Shown here: positions 19,801-28,809 of the stretch, one piece after another
How positions within the stretch are numbered: position 1 is the first letter of the stretch
How the letters are laid out: each line of letters begins with the position of its first letter
Assembly: GCF_000759715.1 (NCBI RefSeq)
Contig: NZ_BBLU01000004.1
Span: forward strand, 124,001 to 188,000
From: Demequina mangrovi
Lineage (GTDB): Bacteria > Actinomycetota > Actinomycetes > Actinomycetales > Demequinaceae
Direction of reading: 5' to 3'
Length of the DNA: 64,000 nt
The notes under the pieces: generated by a model
Seen by the model: the letters and a program-made list of their open reading frames with translations, nothing else
Told to the model about the DNA's origin: nothing
Database searches by the model: none
Program-made: the position numbers and the translations under genes

Positions 19801-19883
19801 GGGATCCTCCTCGGGTTCGGGTGATCCCGACGCTAGGCGCGTACCGCGCGCGAGCGCCGCCGAGGGAGAGGCGGCGGGAGAGG

Positions 19884-20594
19884 TCAGGCGCCGTCGGCGG
19901 CCGGGGACATCGCCGCGATGGCCTTGTCGAGGCGCGCGAGCTCGGCGGTGAGGTTCTGGCGTGCCTGCGCCTCCCACGTCGCGCCCAGCGGGCTCGTGTA
20001 CAGGCGGTCGCGCGACAGCAGACGCGCGACGATCGCCCGGCGGCTCTCCAGGAACCGGTCCTCGGGGATCTCCGCGTACTCCTCACGTACGTCGCGGATG
20101 TACGCCTTGTAGCGCTGCGGATCCGACGCCAGGATCGCGAGGTCGGCGTCGGACAGCACGGCCGCGTCCGGGCTGTCGGGCACCACGACGTGCCGCGTGA
20201 GGCCCTTCACCATCGTGGCGATCGCATCGATCTTCGCGTCCGGGACTCCGAGATCGCGCAGCTCCATCCGCGCATACTCCGCGCTCGCGTCCTCGTCCTC
20301 GCCGCCGCGCGCGGCGTAGGCCGACTCGGAGTCCGATGCGAACACCGCGCCGTGGTACCAGGCGGCCAGCCGCACGCAGTGGGGCCGCCGCGTCTCCTGC
20401 TGGAGCTCGTCGACCCGGTTGAGCAGCTCGACCAGGTGACGGACGTCGTGGAAGCGGCGCGCGGGGTTCTGCCAGCGCAGCAGCAGGCGCGCGCCCGCCT
20501 CGGCGACCTCCGCGTCCGATGCGGTCGCCCCCACCGCGGCGGCGTCCCGGACGTACGCCGGGAGCAGCCAAGCAGGCGCGGGTGCCGTGGCCAT
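19884..20594 (-). CDS. HD-superfamily metal-dependent phosphohydrolase-like protein
   Basis: 236 residues matching the COG4339 type of HD protein: RFHDVRHLVELLNRVDEL supplies the first His, AAWYHGAVFASD the second metal region, and the conserved run of small and acidic residues SESAYAARGGEDEDASAEYA follows. The HD doublet is altered to HG in WYHGAVF, as often seen in this family, so activity is uncertain. ATG 20592-20594 follows GAGGTG. Substrate unknown. Confidence 0.72.
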   Translation of the reverse strand: MATAPAPAWLLPAYVRDAAAVGATASDAEVAEAGARLLLRWQNPARRFHDVRHLVELLNRVDELQQETRRPHCVRLAAWYHGAVFASDSESAYAARGGEDEDASAEYARMELRDLGVPDAKIDAIATMVKGLTRHVVVPDSPDAAVLSDADLAILASDPQRYKAYIRDVREEYAEIPEDRFLESRRAIVARLLSRDRLYTSPLGATWEAQARQNLTAELARLDKAIAAMSPAADGA

Positions 20595-20712
20595 GTTCAC
20601 CTCGAGTGGTCTGGGGATTCCCTCTACGCGACCAGTCTGCCCACATGACGCTGTTCGAGGCAAAGGTCTCGGCCGCGCGCCGTCGGCATGGGAGGGGTGC
20701 GCGCTGTCCGGT

Positions 20713-20718
20713 TAGAAT
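20713..20718 (+). promoter_or_regulatory. probable -10 of the cold-shock gene
   Basis: TAGAAT in the context GGTTAGAATCG, 48 bp before the GTG start. The same hexamer precedes carD. No good -35 is visible. Confidence 0.4.
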
Positions 20719-20766
20719 CGTGCGGGGTGCCGAGCAGCGGCGCCATCCAGGACGAACGAGGTAGAT

Positions 20767-21147
20767 GTGCCCACTGGCAAGGTGAAGTGGTTCGACTCCG
20801 ACAAGGGGTTCGGATTCATCGCGAGCGACGACGGCTCGGAGGTCTTCCTGCACGCCTCGGCGCTGCCGGCGGGCACCACCGTGCGTCCCGGAGCCAAGGT
20901 CGACTTCTCGGTGGCGGACGGCCGCCGCGGACCGTCCGCCCTCAACGTCACCGTGGTGGAGGCGGCGCCGTCCGTCGCGGCGAACCTCCGCAAGAAGCCC
21001 GAGGAGATGACGGTCATCGTCGAGGACCTCATCAAGATGCTCGACGGCGTGTCGAACAGCCTGCGCAAGGGCCGGTACCCGGAGCCGGCTCGCGGCGCCC
21101 AGGTGGCCGCCGTGCTGCGGGCCGTCGCGGATCAGCTGGACGCCTGA
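20767..21147 (+). CDS. cold-shock domain protein with C-terminal extension
   Basis: 126 residues. The cold-shock OB fold occupies about 1-65 with RNP1 KGFGFI (13-18) and RNP2 VFLHAS (26-31), so it should bind single-stranded RNA/DNA. A 60-residue helical extension follows, making it nearly twice CspA length, as in mycobacterial CspB. GTG start after GAGGT. Stop overlaps the DUF3027 ATG by one base, so the two are co-translated. Confidence 0.9.
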   Translation: MPTGKVKWFDSDKGFGFIASDDGSEVFLHASALPAGTTVRPGAKVDFSVADGRRGPSALNVTVVEAAPSVAANLRKKPEEMTVIVEDLIKMLDGVSNSLRKGRYPEPARGAQVAAVLRAVADQLDA

Positions 21148-22154
21148 TGGCCAAGGACGCAGTGCTGATCGCGGCCGTCGAGGCCGCTCGCGAGGCCGCC
21201 GTCGAGACCGCGGGCGACGAGTCGCTGGTCGGCGAGCACCTCACCGCGACCTCTGTCGAGGACCGCCTGGTCACGCACCTCTTCGCGTGCACGATGCCGG
21301 GCTACCGCGGCTGGGTGTGGTCCGTCACGGTCGCCCGCGCGCCGCGGCAGAAGACCGCGACCGTGTGCGAGGCGCACCTGGTGCCCGCGGACGATGCGCT
21401 GCTCGCCCCGGCTTGGGTGCCGTGGGCGGACCGCGTCCGCCCGGGCGACCTCGAGCCCACCATGGTCCTTCCCTACATCCCCGGCGACAGCCGCCTGGTC
21501 CAGGGCTACGAGGCCACGGGCGAGGAGGACGAGGACCGCCTCGCGAACTGGGAGCTCGGCCTCGGCCGCCCGCGCGTGCTCGGATCCGACGGCCGGAGCG
21601 ACGTGGCCGACCGCTGGTACCGCGGTTCGCACGGTCCGAGCGCCGGCTCGGCGATCGCCTCGTCGGCCCCGTGCTCGACCTGCGCGTTCTTCATCCCTCT
21701 GACCGGCTCGATGCGCATGCGCTTCGGTGCGTGCGCCAACGAGTGGTCGCCGTCCGACGGCCGCGTGGTGAGCGTGGACCACGGCTGCGGCGCGCACTCC
21801 GAGACCGACGTCGAGCGCGGCGCCACTCAGTGGCCCGACGCCGACCCGGTCTTCGAGAACGATGTCCCGGTCGCCCTGGATCTCACGCCGGAGCCGGAGC
21901 CCGAGCCCGAGCCGGAGCCCGAGCCCGAGCCCGAGCCGGAGCCTGCGGCCGACGACGTTGTCGAGGACGTCTCCCCGGGCGAGGCCCCCGTTGACGATGC
22001 CCCCGCCCCGCAGGAGGCCGGCGAGGACGCGTCCGAGCAGGAGGCCGCGGTCGAGGCTGCCGTGGAGGCCGGCCCCGTGGACGACGTCGAGCCGCGCGCG
22101 GACCGGTCCGAGACCCCCGTGGAGGACGGCGAGCCGGAGCGTCAGGCTGACTGA
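21147..22154 (+). CDS. DUF3027 domain protein
   Basis: 335 residues. DUF3027 core spans about 1-235: GYRGWVWSVTVARAPRQKTATV, then a Cys cluster (PCSTCAFFIPL, FGACANEWSP, DHGCGAHSE) that could bind a metal, likely zinc. From about 248 an alternating Glu-Pro run of some ten repeats leads into an acidic low-complexity tail. Function unknown. ATG 21147 overlaps the cold-shock gene stop. DUF3027 and serC also lie together in M. tuberculosis (Rv0883c, Rv0884c). Confidence 0.8.
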   Translation: MAKDAVLIAAVEAAREAAVETAGDESLVGEHLTATSVEDRLVTHLFACTMPGYRGWVWSVTVARAPRQKTATVCEAHLVPADDALLAPAWVPWADRVRPGDLEPTMVLPYIPGDSRLVQGYEATGEEDEDRLANWELGLGRPRVLGSDGRSDVADRWYRGSHGPSAGSAIASSAPCSTCAFFIPLTGSMRMRFGACANEWSPSDGRVVSVDHGCGAHSETDVERGATQWPDADPVFENDVPVALDLTPEPEPEPEPEPEPEPEPEPAADDVVEDVSPGEAPVDDAPAPQEAGEDASEQEAAVEAAVEAGPVDDVEPRADRSETPVEDGEPERQAD

Positions 22155-23349
22155 GGCGCCGGCATCGACGAGGCGCGTCGCCCGCGCGATCGCCGCGCGG
22201 GTCTACGTGCCCACCCTCGTCGCGGAGATCGGCATCGGCGCGATGCTGCCGGTGCTCGCGCTCTCGGTGGTCGACATGGGCCACTCGGTGGCGTTCGGCT
22301 CGCTCGCCGTCGCGGCCTATCAGCTCGGGCGGCTGCCCGGCTCCGCCCTCGGCGGCGCGCTCGTGCATCGGCTCGGCGCGGCGCACGCGGCGCTCACGGC
22401 GCTCGCCGTGCTGGGGCTCGGCGCGGTCGTCACCGCGATCGAACCGGACCTCGCTGTCTTCATGATCGGTGCGGTGCTGGTCGGCCTCGGGCACGCCTCG
22501 TACCACGTCGCCCGGCAGGAGCAGACCCTCGCCGTCGTGTCCCGTGCCGGCGTCGCACGGTCGCTCACCACGCTCGCGGGCGTGTGGCGCATCGGCAACT
22601 TCATCGGCCCGCTGCTCGGCTCGGTGGTGATCGCCGTGCTCGGCCTCTCGGCGACGTACTGGCTCGGTGCGGGCTGCATCGTGCTTGCGATGGCGCTGCT
22701 CGCGCTCGTGGGCATGCGCGGCGACCGGCGCATCGTCCGACCGTCGAGCCGGGTGGCGGTGCGCGACGTGATCCGCGAGCAGCGGCACGTGCTCTCGACG
22801 CTCGGCGTCACCGTGGTGGCGACGGGCGCGCTGCGTCAGGCGCGCATCGCGGTCGTCCCGCTGTGGGCCTCGCACGTGGGGCTGGATCCCGAGGTCGCGA
22901 CCCTGGTGTTCTCGATCTCCGCGGGCATCGACATGCTCCTCTTCTACCCCGCAGGCGCCGTCATGGACCGCAAGGGCCGGCTGTGGACGGCGATCCCGTC
23001 GACCCTGGTGCTCGCGCTCGGCTTCCTCGCGCTGCCGCTCACTGACGGCGTCGCGCAGGTGACGGCGGTCGCGCTCGTGCTCGGCATCGGCAACGGATGG
23101 GGCTCGGGGCTCGTGATGACGCTCGGAGCGGATGTCGCGCCCGAGCACGGGCGGTCGGTGTTCACCGGCGTGTGGATGGTGCTGCAGGACGTGGGAGGGC
23201 TCGCGGGGCCGGCGATCGTCTCGGCAGGTGCGATGCTGGCGCTCCCGGTCGGGCTCGTCGCGGTCGGCGGCATCGGCCTCGCCGCTACCGCGGGCTTCGC
23301 CGCGTGGGTGCCGCGCACGCGGCCCGCGCACGCGCACCGCGTGGAGTGA
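22147..23349 (+). CDS. MFS transporter, possibly using a CTG start
   Basis: About 400 residues with 12 hydrophobic segments and an MFS loop AGAVMDRKGRLW. The start is a problem: the frame has no ATG/GTG/TTG before GTG 22207, and that codon would remove the positively charged N-terminus (STRRVARAIAARVYVP) and begin inside helix 1. CTG at 22147 has GGAG 8 nt upstream and overlaps the DUF3027 stop (CTGACTGA), giving MTEAPAST as N-terminus; I prefer it. Substrate unknown; the family includes multidrug exporters. Confidence 0.75.
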   Translation: MTEAPASTRRVARAIAARVYVPTLVAEIGIGAMLPVLALSVVDMGHSVAFGSLAVAAYQLGRLPGSALGGALVHRLGAAHAALTALAVLGLGAVVTAIEPDLAVFMIGAVLVGLGHASYHVARQEQTLAVVSRAGVARSLTTLAGVWRIGNFIGPLLGSVVIAVLGLSATYWLGAGCIVLAMALLALVGMRGDRRIVRPSSRVAVRDVIREQRHVLSTLGVTVVATGALRQARIAVVPLWASHVGLDPEVATLVFSISAGIDMLLFYPAGAVMDRKGRLWTAIPSTLVLALGFLALPLTDGVAQVTAVALVLGIGNGWGSGLVMTLGADVAPEHGRSVFTGVWMVLQDVGGLAGPAIVSAGAMLALPVGLVAVGGIGLAATAGFAAWVPRTRPAHAHRVE

Positions 23350-24243
23350 TCAGCGGAAGTTCTCGGTCGCGTACCAGGTGGTGCCATCGTCCGTGACGGC
23401 GGCACCCGCGCCCATCTGGGTGTACGCGGGGTTCATGAGGTTCGCGCAGTGACCCGACGAGTAGACCCAGTTGACGTGCAGCTTGTTCATCGCGGTGGAC
23501 TCCGACATGCCCGTGGAGCGGTAGACGACGCCTACGTTCTCGGCGCCGGGCCGGGACGGGTTGTGCGCCAGCGCATCGGCGAGCGCCTCGGTCGAGGAGT
23601 CCTTCGCGGCCATCGACTGCGACCACGAGGTCGCGGCGGAGGCGAGCGATCCCGACCAGGACAGCGGCGCGATGCCGGCCTTCGCGCGCTCGGCGTTCGC
23701 GGCGCTCAGCAGGCCGCTCACGCTCGACGCGCCCGACGGGGACTGGGGGTTCGCGCAGTAGGCGGTGAAGTCCACGGTCTTCGGCTTGGCGCTGGTCGTG
23801 GTCGAGGTGGAGCCGGAGGACTTCTGCGACGTGGAGCCGCTCGACTTCTGCGAGGTGGAGCCGGACGACGTGCCCGACGAGCCGCCGGAGGACCCGCTCG
23901 ACGAGCTGCTCGGCGCCGAGGCGGTGGTCGGGGCGGAGACGGGCGCCTCGACCGGCTCGGGCTCCGGCTCCGGCTCGGGGACCGTGACCTTCACCCGGTG
24001 GAAGGCGGTGGAGACGACATCGGCGTCGTCCGCGGTGATCGAGGGGAGCGGCTGGGGCTCGTCCGTGCCGATCTCGGGGACGTGGATCGCGTCCTGCGCG
24101 TACGCGGGGTTGGCGGGCACGAAGGTGTAGGCGCCCACGAGGGCCGTGGACGCGATCACGACCGGCAGCCCGCCGAGCAGGATGGCCGGAGCGTGACGAC
24201 GACGTCGACGGCTGTGCTCCAGCACATCCTGCATCTCGGTCAT
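23350..24243 (-). CDS. secreted CAP-domain (SCP/PR-1-like) protein
   Basis: 297 residues: basic MTEMQDVLEHSRRRRRH, a membrane/signal helix (about 20-42, ending near AYA), a region ending in VKVTVPEPEPEPEP, a Ser/Gly linker with tandem SGSTSQK repeats, then a CAP domain (about 160-297) with ENVGVVYR, SGHCANLMNPAYTQMG and a final ATENF. Bacterial CAP proteins are mostly of unknown function, often linked to cell wall. ATG overlaps the serC stop by 4 bp, an odd partner for a biosynthetic gene. Linker layout matches the NlpC/P60 protein at 28810. Confidence 0.85.
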   Translation of the reverse strand: MTEMQDVLEHSRRRRRHAPAILLGGLPVVIASTALVGAYTFVPANPAYAQDAIHVPEIGTDEPQPLPSITADDADVVSTAFHRVKVTVPEPEPEPEPVEAPVSAPTTASAPSSSSSGSSGGSSGTSSGSTSQKSSGSTSQKSSGSTSTTTSAKPKTVDFTAYCANPQSPSGASSVSGLLSAANAERAKAGIAPLSWSGSLASAATSWSQSMAAKDSSTEALADALAHNPSRPGAENVGVVYRSTGMSESTAMNKLHVNWVYSSGHCANLMNPAYTQMGAGAAVTDDGTTWYATENFR

Positions 24244-25364
24244 GTCAGCAATCTCTCCACGAGGTAGTCCAGCGACTTCACCAGGCGGCCGACGTCCTCC
24301 GGATCCACCGCGGGGTACACACCGATGCGGATCTGATTCCTGCCGAGCTTCCTGTACGGATCAATATCGACAACGCCTTGAGCGCGCAGGTGACGGCGGA
24401 GCTCCGCACTGTCCACGCTCGGGTGCAGATCGATGGTCGCAACCACAGGGGAGCGAAGGACAGGGTCTGTGACGAACGTCTCAGTCCATCCCGTTCGCTC
24501 CGCCCAGGCGTAGACCAGGTCCGACGAGGCGCGCGAACGTGCCGCTGCGAAGCCCAGGCCGCCGCCCGCGAGCATCCACTCGAGCTGCGCGCGCATGAGG
24601 ACGAGGGTCGCGACCGCGGGGGTGTTGAGGGTCTGGTCCGCGCGCGAGTTGTCGAGCGCGACCTTGAGCGAGAGCGACTCGGGGATCCAGCGGCCGCTCG
24701 CCGCGATCTCCTCGATGCGCGCGATCGCGGCCGGCGACACGATCGCGAACCAGAGCCCGCCGTCCGCCGCGAAGCTCTTCTGCGGCGCGAAGTAGTAGAC
24801 ATCGGCCTGGGCGATGTCGACCTCGACGCCCCCCGCGGCGGAGGTCGCGTCGACGACGGTGAGCGCGTCGCCGATCCCGGTCGGGCGCACCACGGGCACG
24901 CACACCCCGGTCGACGTCTCGTTGTGCGGCCACGCGTAGACGTCGATGCCGTCCTCGGCCTCAGGGAGGATCGCACCTCCCGCGGGGGCGGTGCGGACGG
25001 ACGATGCCGACAGGTGGGGCGCGCCGCCTGTCGCCTTGGCGAACTTTGCGCCGAACTCGCCGAACGTGCAGTGCTGGGCGCGCTCGCGGACGAGGGAGAA
25101 CGCCGCGGCGTCCCAGAACATGGTCGAGCCGCCGTTGCCGAGGATGACCTCGTAGCCCTCGGGGAGCGCGTACAGCTCGCCGAGCATGGACCTGATGTCG
25201 CGCACCAGTCCCTTGACCGGCGCCTGGCGATGCGAGGTGCCGAGCACGCCCGGCTGGCTCGCGACCAGGGCCTTCACCTGCGCGTCCGTCACCTTGGACG
25301 GACCCGACCCGAACCTCCCGTCGAGGGGCAGGAGGGCAGCCGGGATCTCGATGATGTCCGTCAT
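24240..25364 (-). CDS. serC: phosphoserine aminotransferase
   Basis: Converts 3-phosphohydroxypyruvate and glutamate to phosphoserine (serine synthesis; also used in B6 synthesis). 374 residues, of the mycobacterial type: DGRFGSGPSKV near 16-24, GNGGSTMFWD, and PLP lysine K196 in FAPQKSFAADGG. ATG 25362-25364 follows minus-strand TACAGT (25371-25376) by 6 nt, so a leaderless message is likely. Divergent from manA; stop overlaps the CAP gene. Confidence 0.96.
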   Translation of the reverse strand: MTDIIEIPAALLPLDGRFGSGPSKVTDAQVKALVASQPGVLGTSHRQAPVKGLVRDIRSMLGELYALPEGYEVILGNGGSTMFWDAAAFSLVRERAQHCTFGEFGAKFAKATGGAPHLSASSVRTAPAGGAILPEAEDGIDVYAWPHNETSTGVCVPVVRPTGIGDALTVVDATSAAGGVEVDIAQADVYYFAPQKSFAADGGLWFAIVSPAAIARIEEIAASGRWIPESLSLKVALDNSRADQTLNTPAVATLVLMRAQLEWMLAGGGLGFAAARSRASSDLVYAWAERTGWTETFVTDPVLRSPVVATIDLHPSVDSAELRRHLRAQGVVDIDPYRKLGRNQIRIGVYPAVDPEDVGRLVKSLDYLVERLLT

Positions 25365-25396
25365 GGCATCACTGTAGTGGCGCCCCGCCTGGCATC

Positions 25397-26611
25397 ATGG
25401 CGCACGTGTACCGCCTGCAGCCCGCCCTTCAGAACTACGCGTGGGGGATGACCGAGGTCCTCGAGGACCTGGTCGGACGCCCTGTCTCCGGCGCGCCCGT
25501 CGCCGAGGCCTGGTGGGGCGCGCACGCGTCCGCCCCCGCGCTCGCGACCGCCGCGCACCATCAGGGCGCCGACGAGCTCGGGTTGCACCCCGGGGAGCAG
25601 GAGCCTCTCGACGCGCTCATCGCGCGTGCGCCGGAGACGATGCTCGGGCCGGCGCTCGCCGCCCGATGGGAGCGGCTTCCGTACCTGCTCAAGGTGCTCG
25701 CGATCGCGAAGCCGCTCTCGCTCCAGGTGCACCCGACGCTCGAGCAGGCGGAGGCGGGCTTCAAGGACGAGGAGGGCCGCGGCGTCCCCGTCGAGGCCCC
25801 GACCCGCACGTTCAAGGACCGGTCGCACAAGCCGGAGATGATCGTCGCCCTCACGCCGATGACGCTGCTCGCGGGCTTCCGTCCCGCATCGGCTGTCGCT
25901 CAGGACCTCGTGTGGCTCGGCCAGCCGTGCACGCGGCGCTGGGCGGAGGACCTCGCGAACGCGACGGAGCCCACGGTGGCGCTCGGCGAGTACATCCAGC
26001 GCGTGCTGCGTGATCCCGAGGCTCCCCAGGCGCTCGAGGCGCTCGTCGAGGTCGGCGGCCGCTCGGGCGTTCCGGAGTCGCTCGCGGTCGCCTCGGCGGC
26101 CGCGCTCGAGTTCCCCGGCGATCCCGGCGCGCTGGTCGCCATCGCGCTCAACGTCGTGCGCCTCACGCCCGGCCAGGCCTGCTTCACCGGGGCCGGCGTC
26201 ATCCACTCCTACCAGTCGGGTGTGGGCGTCGAGATCATGGCGAACTCCGACAACGTGGTCCGGGCGGGCCTCACCCCCAAGCCCGTCGACATCGACCTGC
26301 TCGTCGAGCTCACCGACGGCACGCCGACCCCTCCGCCGGTGGTGGTCACCGAGACCGAGGGAGTCGTCACCCGCTACCCGGCTCCGGTCGACGAGTTCTG
26401 CCTGACGATGGTCGAGCGGGGGTCCGCGACCTTCGGACCCGGGCCCCGCATCGTGCTCGCCGTGGACGGCACCGCGTCGGTCCACGGGGAGCGCGGCAGC
26501 GTGGCGCTGAGGCGCGGCGAGGCCGCCTTCGTTCCGTACGCGGACGGTCGGCTCGTGGTCGACGCCGTGGGGACGGCGGTGGTGGTCGAAGCCCCTACCT
26601 TCAGGTCGTAG
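25397..26611 (+). CDS. manA: mannose-6-phosphate isomerase, class I
   Basis: Interconverts fructose-6-P and mannose-6-P, feeding mannosylated wall and glycolipid synthesis. 404 residues. N-terminus QPALQNYAWG; zinc ligands in SLQVHPTLEQAE (Gln, His) and KPEMIVALTPMTLLAGFRP (Glu); C-terminal cupin motif EIMANSDNVVRAGLTPKPVD. ATG 25397 chosen as the only start that keeps the QNYAWG motif at normal distance. Followed after 20 bp by ugd. Confidence 0.95.
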   Translation: MAHVYRLQPALQNYAWGMTEVLEDLVGRPVSGAPVAEAWWGAHASAPALATAAHHQGADELGLHPGEQEPLDALIARAPETMLGPALAARWERLPYLLKVLAIAKPLSLQVHPTLEQAEAGFKDEEGRGVPVEAPTRTFKDRSHKPEMIVALTPMTLLAGFRPASAVAQDLVWLGQPCTRRWAEDLANATEPTVALGEYIQRVLRDPEAPQALEALVEVGGRSGVPESLAVASAAALEFPGDPGALVAIALNVVRLTPGQACFTGAGVIHSYQSGVGVEIMANSDNVVRAGLTPKPVDIDLLVELTDGTPTPPPVVVTETEGVVTRYPAPVDEFCLTMVERGSATFGPGPRIVLAVDGTASVHGERGSVALRRGEAAFVPYADGRLVVDAVGTAVVVEAPTFRS

Positions 26612-26631
26612 GCAGCCGCTAGCCTGTGCGC

Positions 26632-27966
26632 ATGACAATGCGCATCTCCGTCTTCGGCACTGGCTACCTGGGTGCCACGCATGCCGCCGGCATGGCCGAG
26701 CTCGGCCACGAGGTCATCGGCGTCGACATCGACCCGGCCAAGATCGAAAGGCTCCAGCGGGGCGAGGTCCCGTTCTACGAGCCCGGCCTGCCCGAGCTCC
26801 TGAGGAAGCACGTCGACTCGGGGCGTCTGCGCTTCACCACGGACGCCGCCGAGGCGGCTTCGTTCGCCGACGTGCACTTCATCGGCGTCGGCACGCCGCA
26901 GAAGAAGGGCTCGTACGCGGCGGACATGACATTCGTCGACTCCGTGATCGAGACGCTCGCGCCGCTGCTGATCCGTCCCGCCGTGATCCTGGGCAAGTCG
27001 ACCGTGCCGGTCGGTACGGCCGCGCGCCTCGCCGCGCGGGTCCGCGAGCTCGCCCCGGTGGGGGACGATGCGCAGCTCGGGTGGAACCCCGAGTTCCTGC
27101 GCGAGGGCTTCGCGGTCGAGGACACCCTGCGCCCCGACCGTCTGGTCATCGGCGTCGACAAGGATCGTCCGGGCCGCATCGAGGAGGTGGCGCGCGAGGT
27201 CTACGCCGACGCCATCTCGCGAGAGACGCCGTTCCTCGTGACCGACCTCGCGACCGCCGAGCTCGTCAAGGTGAGCGCGAACGCCTTCCTTGCGACCAAG
27301 ATCTCGTTCATCAACGCGATCGCCGAGGTCTGCGAGGTGACCGGAGCGGACGTGACGGAGCTCGCGGATGCGATCGGGCACGACGCGCGCATCGGCCGCA
27401 AGTTCCTTGGCGCGGGTCTGGGTTTCGGCGGCGGCTGCCTGCCCAAGGACATCCGCGCGTTCATGGCTCGTGCCGGAGAGCTGGGCGTCGACCAGGCGCT
27501 CACGTTCCTGCGCGAGGTCGACGACGTCAACCTCCGTCGGCGCCAGCATGTGGTGAGCCTGGTCAAGCGCGAGCTCGGCGGCGCTCCGCTGAGCCGCAGG
27601 GTGGCGGTCCTGGGAGCGGCCTTCAAGCCGGAGTCCGACGACATCCGTGATTCGCCGGCGCTCGACGTGGCCGGGCAGCTGCACCTCGCGGGGGCTGATG
27701 TCCGCGTGTTCGATCCCGAGGCAATGGCGAACGCCGCCGCGGTGTGGCCCACCATCACGTTCGCGGAGAGCACTGCGGCGGCCATCGCCGACGCTGAGAT
27801 CGTCGTGGTCGCCACGGAGTGGAAGGAGTTCCGGGGCCTTGACCCTCACGCGGTCGGTGAGGCCGTCGCGAACAAGGTCGTGATCGACGCGCGGAACTGC
27901 CTGCCTGCGGACTCATGGCTCGATGCGGGCTGGCGCTACATCGGCATGGGTCGTTACTCCTCCTGA
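26632..27966 (+). CDS. ugd: UDP-glucose 6-dehydrogenase
   Basis: Oxidises UDP-glucose to UDP-glucuronate with two NAD+. About 445 residues. Rossmann motif FGTGYLGATHAAGMAELGH at the N-terminus, KSTVPVGTA, and catalytic Cys269 in GFGGGCLPKDIRAF; C-terminal domain VLGAAFKPESDDIRDSPA is intact. ATG 26632 is chosen because TAGCCT (26620-26625) ends 6 nt before it; GTG 26626 and ATG 26638 are less likely. The dtxR gene begins 5 bp after its stop codon. Confidence 0.95.
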   Translation: MTMRISVFGTGYLGATHAAGMAELGHEVIGVDIDPAKIERLQRGEVPFYEPGLPELLRKHVDSGRLRFTTDAAEAASFADVHFIGVGTPQKKGSYAADMTFVDSVIETLAPLLIRPAVILGKSTVPVGTAARLAARVRELAPVGDDAQLGWNPEFLREGFAVEDTLRPDRLVIGVDKDRPGRIEEVAREVYADAISRETPFLVTDLATAELVKVSANAFLATKISFINAIAEVCEVTGADVTELADAIGHDARIGRKFLGAGLGFGGGCLPKDIRAFMARAGELGVDQALTFLREVDDVNLRRRQHVVSLVKRELGGAPLSRRVAVLGAAFKPESDDIRDSPALDVAGQLHLAGADVRVFDPEAMANAAAVWPTITFAESTAAAIADAEIVVVATEWKEFRGLDPHAVGEAVANKVVIDARNCLPADSWLDAGWRYIGMGRYSS

Positions 27967-27970
27967 TGTC

Positions 27971-28657
27971 ATGACCGACCTGATCGACACGACGGAGATG
28001 TACCTCCGCACCATCTACGAGCTGATCGAGGACGGGGTCACGCCGATGCGCGCCCGTCTGGCGGAGCACCTGGGCCATGCCGGGCCCACGGTGTCTCAGA
28101 CGATCGCCAGGATGGAGCGCGACGGGCTTGTCGTCGTCACACCCGACCGGCACCTCGAGCTCACGCCCGAGGGGCATGAGCTCGCGACGCGCGTGATGCG
28201 CAAGCACCGGCTCGCGGAGCGCCTGCTGACCGACGTCATCGGACTCGACCTCGGGCACGTCCATGAGGAGGCATGCCGCTGGGAGCACGTGATGAGCGAG
28301 CGCGTCGAGAGGCGGCTTCTCGAGATCCTCGGCGAACCGACGGTATCCCCGTACGGCAATCCCATCCCGGGGCTGTCGGAGCTCGGAGTCGGCGCTGCCG
28401 AGGGCGCGGGCGATTCCGCCGAGAGGGGCCTCACGGACCTCGCCGCGGCAGGTGTGACGCAGGTCACGGTGACCCGCATCGGCGAGCACCCGCAGGCCGA
28501 CCTCCAGCTGCTGGGCGAGATGGTCGAGAACGGGTTGCTTCCAGGCGCGACCGTGGGCGTCGCCGAGGAGGGCGATGCGATCGTCGTGACCCTCGGCGGA
28601 GCCAGGGGCGTTCTGGGCAGAGACCAGGCGCGACACATCTTTGGTTTGCCTTCCTAG
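27971..28657 (+). CDS. DtxR/IdeR family iron-dependent repressor
   Basis: 228 residues. Winged HTH (RARLAEHLGHAGPTVSQTI), dimerisation/metal domain, and C-terminal SH3-like domain. The metal ligands fall at the same numbers as in diphtheria DtxR: M10, C102, E105, H106 (primary site) and H79, E83, H98 (ancillary site), so an Fe(II)-activated repressor is strongly indicated. Expected to control iron uptake and storage genes; no obvious iron box is seen in this window. Begins 5 bp after ugd. Confidence 0.93.
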   Translation: MTDLIDTTEMYLRTIYELIEDGVTPMRARLAEHLGHAGPTVSQTIARMERDGLVVVTPDRHLELTPEGHELATRVMRKHRLAERLLTDVIGLDLGHVHEEACRWEHVMSERVERRLLEILGEPTVSPYGNPIPGLSELGVGAAEGAGDSAERGLTDLAAAGVTQVTVTRIGEHPQADLQLLGEMVENGLLPGATVGVAEEGDAIVVTLGGARGVLGRDQARHIFGLPS

Positions 28658-28809
28658 GGTTCTTTGATAAATTTTCGGTAACAACGACGGCCTTCAGGGC
28701 ATGGAGAACCCCTCCACCGCGCCCCCCACAAGAGGCAACGCTCGAAGATGACGCGAGCGTAGGGGTGCAGAAACATCGACGCGCACGGGGCGCGGAAGGA
28801 ACGAACACT
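28646..28809 (+). promoter_or_regulatory. promoter and structured leader of the NlpC/P60 gene
   Basis: An unusually A/T-rich spot holds -35 TTGCCT (28646-28651) and -10 TAAATT (28668-28673), 16 bp apart. The roughly 135-nt leader contains a 7-bp hairpin ACGCTCG (28738-28744)/CGAGCGT (28754-28760) and purine-rich single strands before GGAAGGA. Long leaders on cell-wall hydrolase genes can be riboswitches, but I could not match this to a known class. Confidence 0.4.

Noticed and set aside
21888-21945. Tandem GAGCCC-type hexamer repeats as a CRISPR or satellite
   Set aside because: They encode an alternating Glu-Pro stretch in the DUF3027 protein; no spacers.
28674-28809. ydaO-type c-di-AMP riboswitch upstream of the NlpC/P60 gene
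   Set aside because: The expected conserved GGGGGACCCA and GGGGUGAAUC segments are not present; only the gene context fits.
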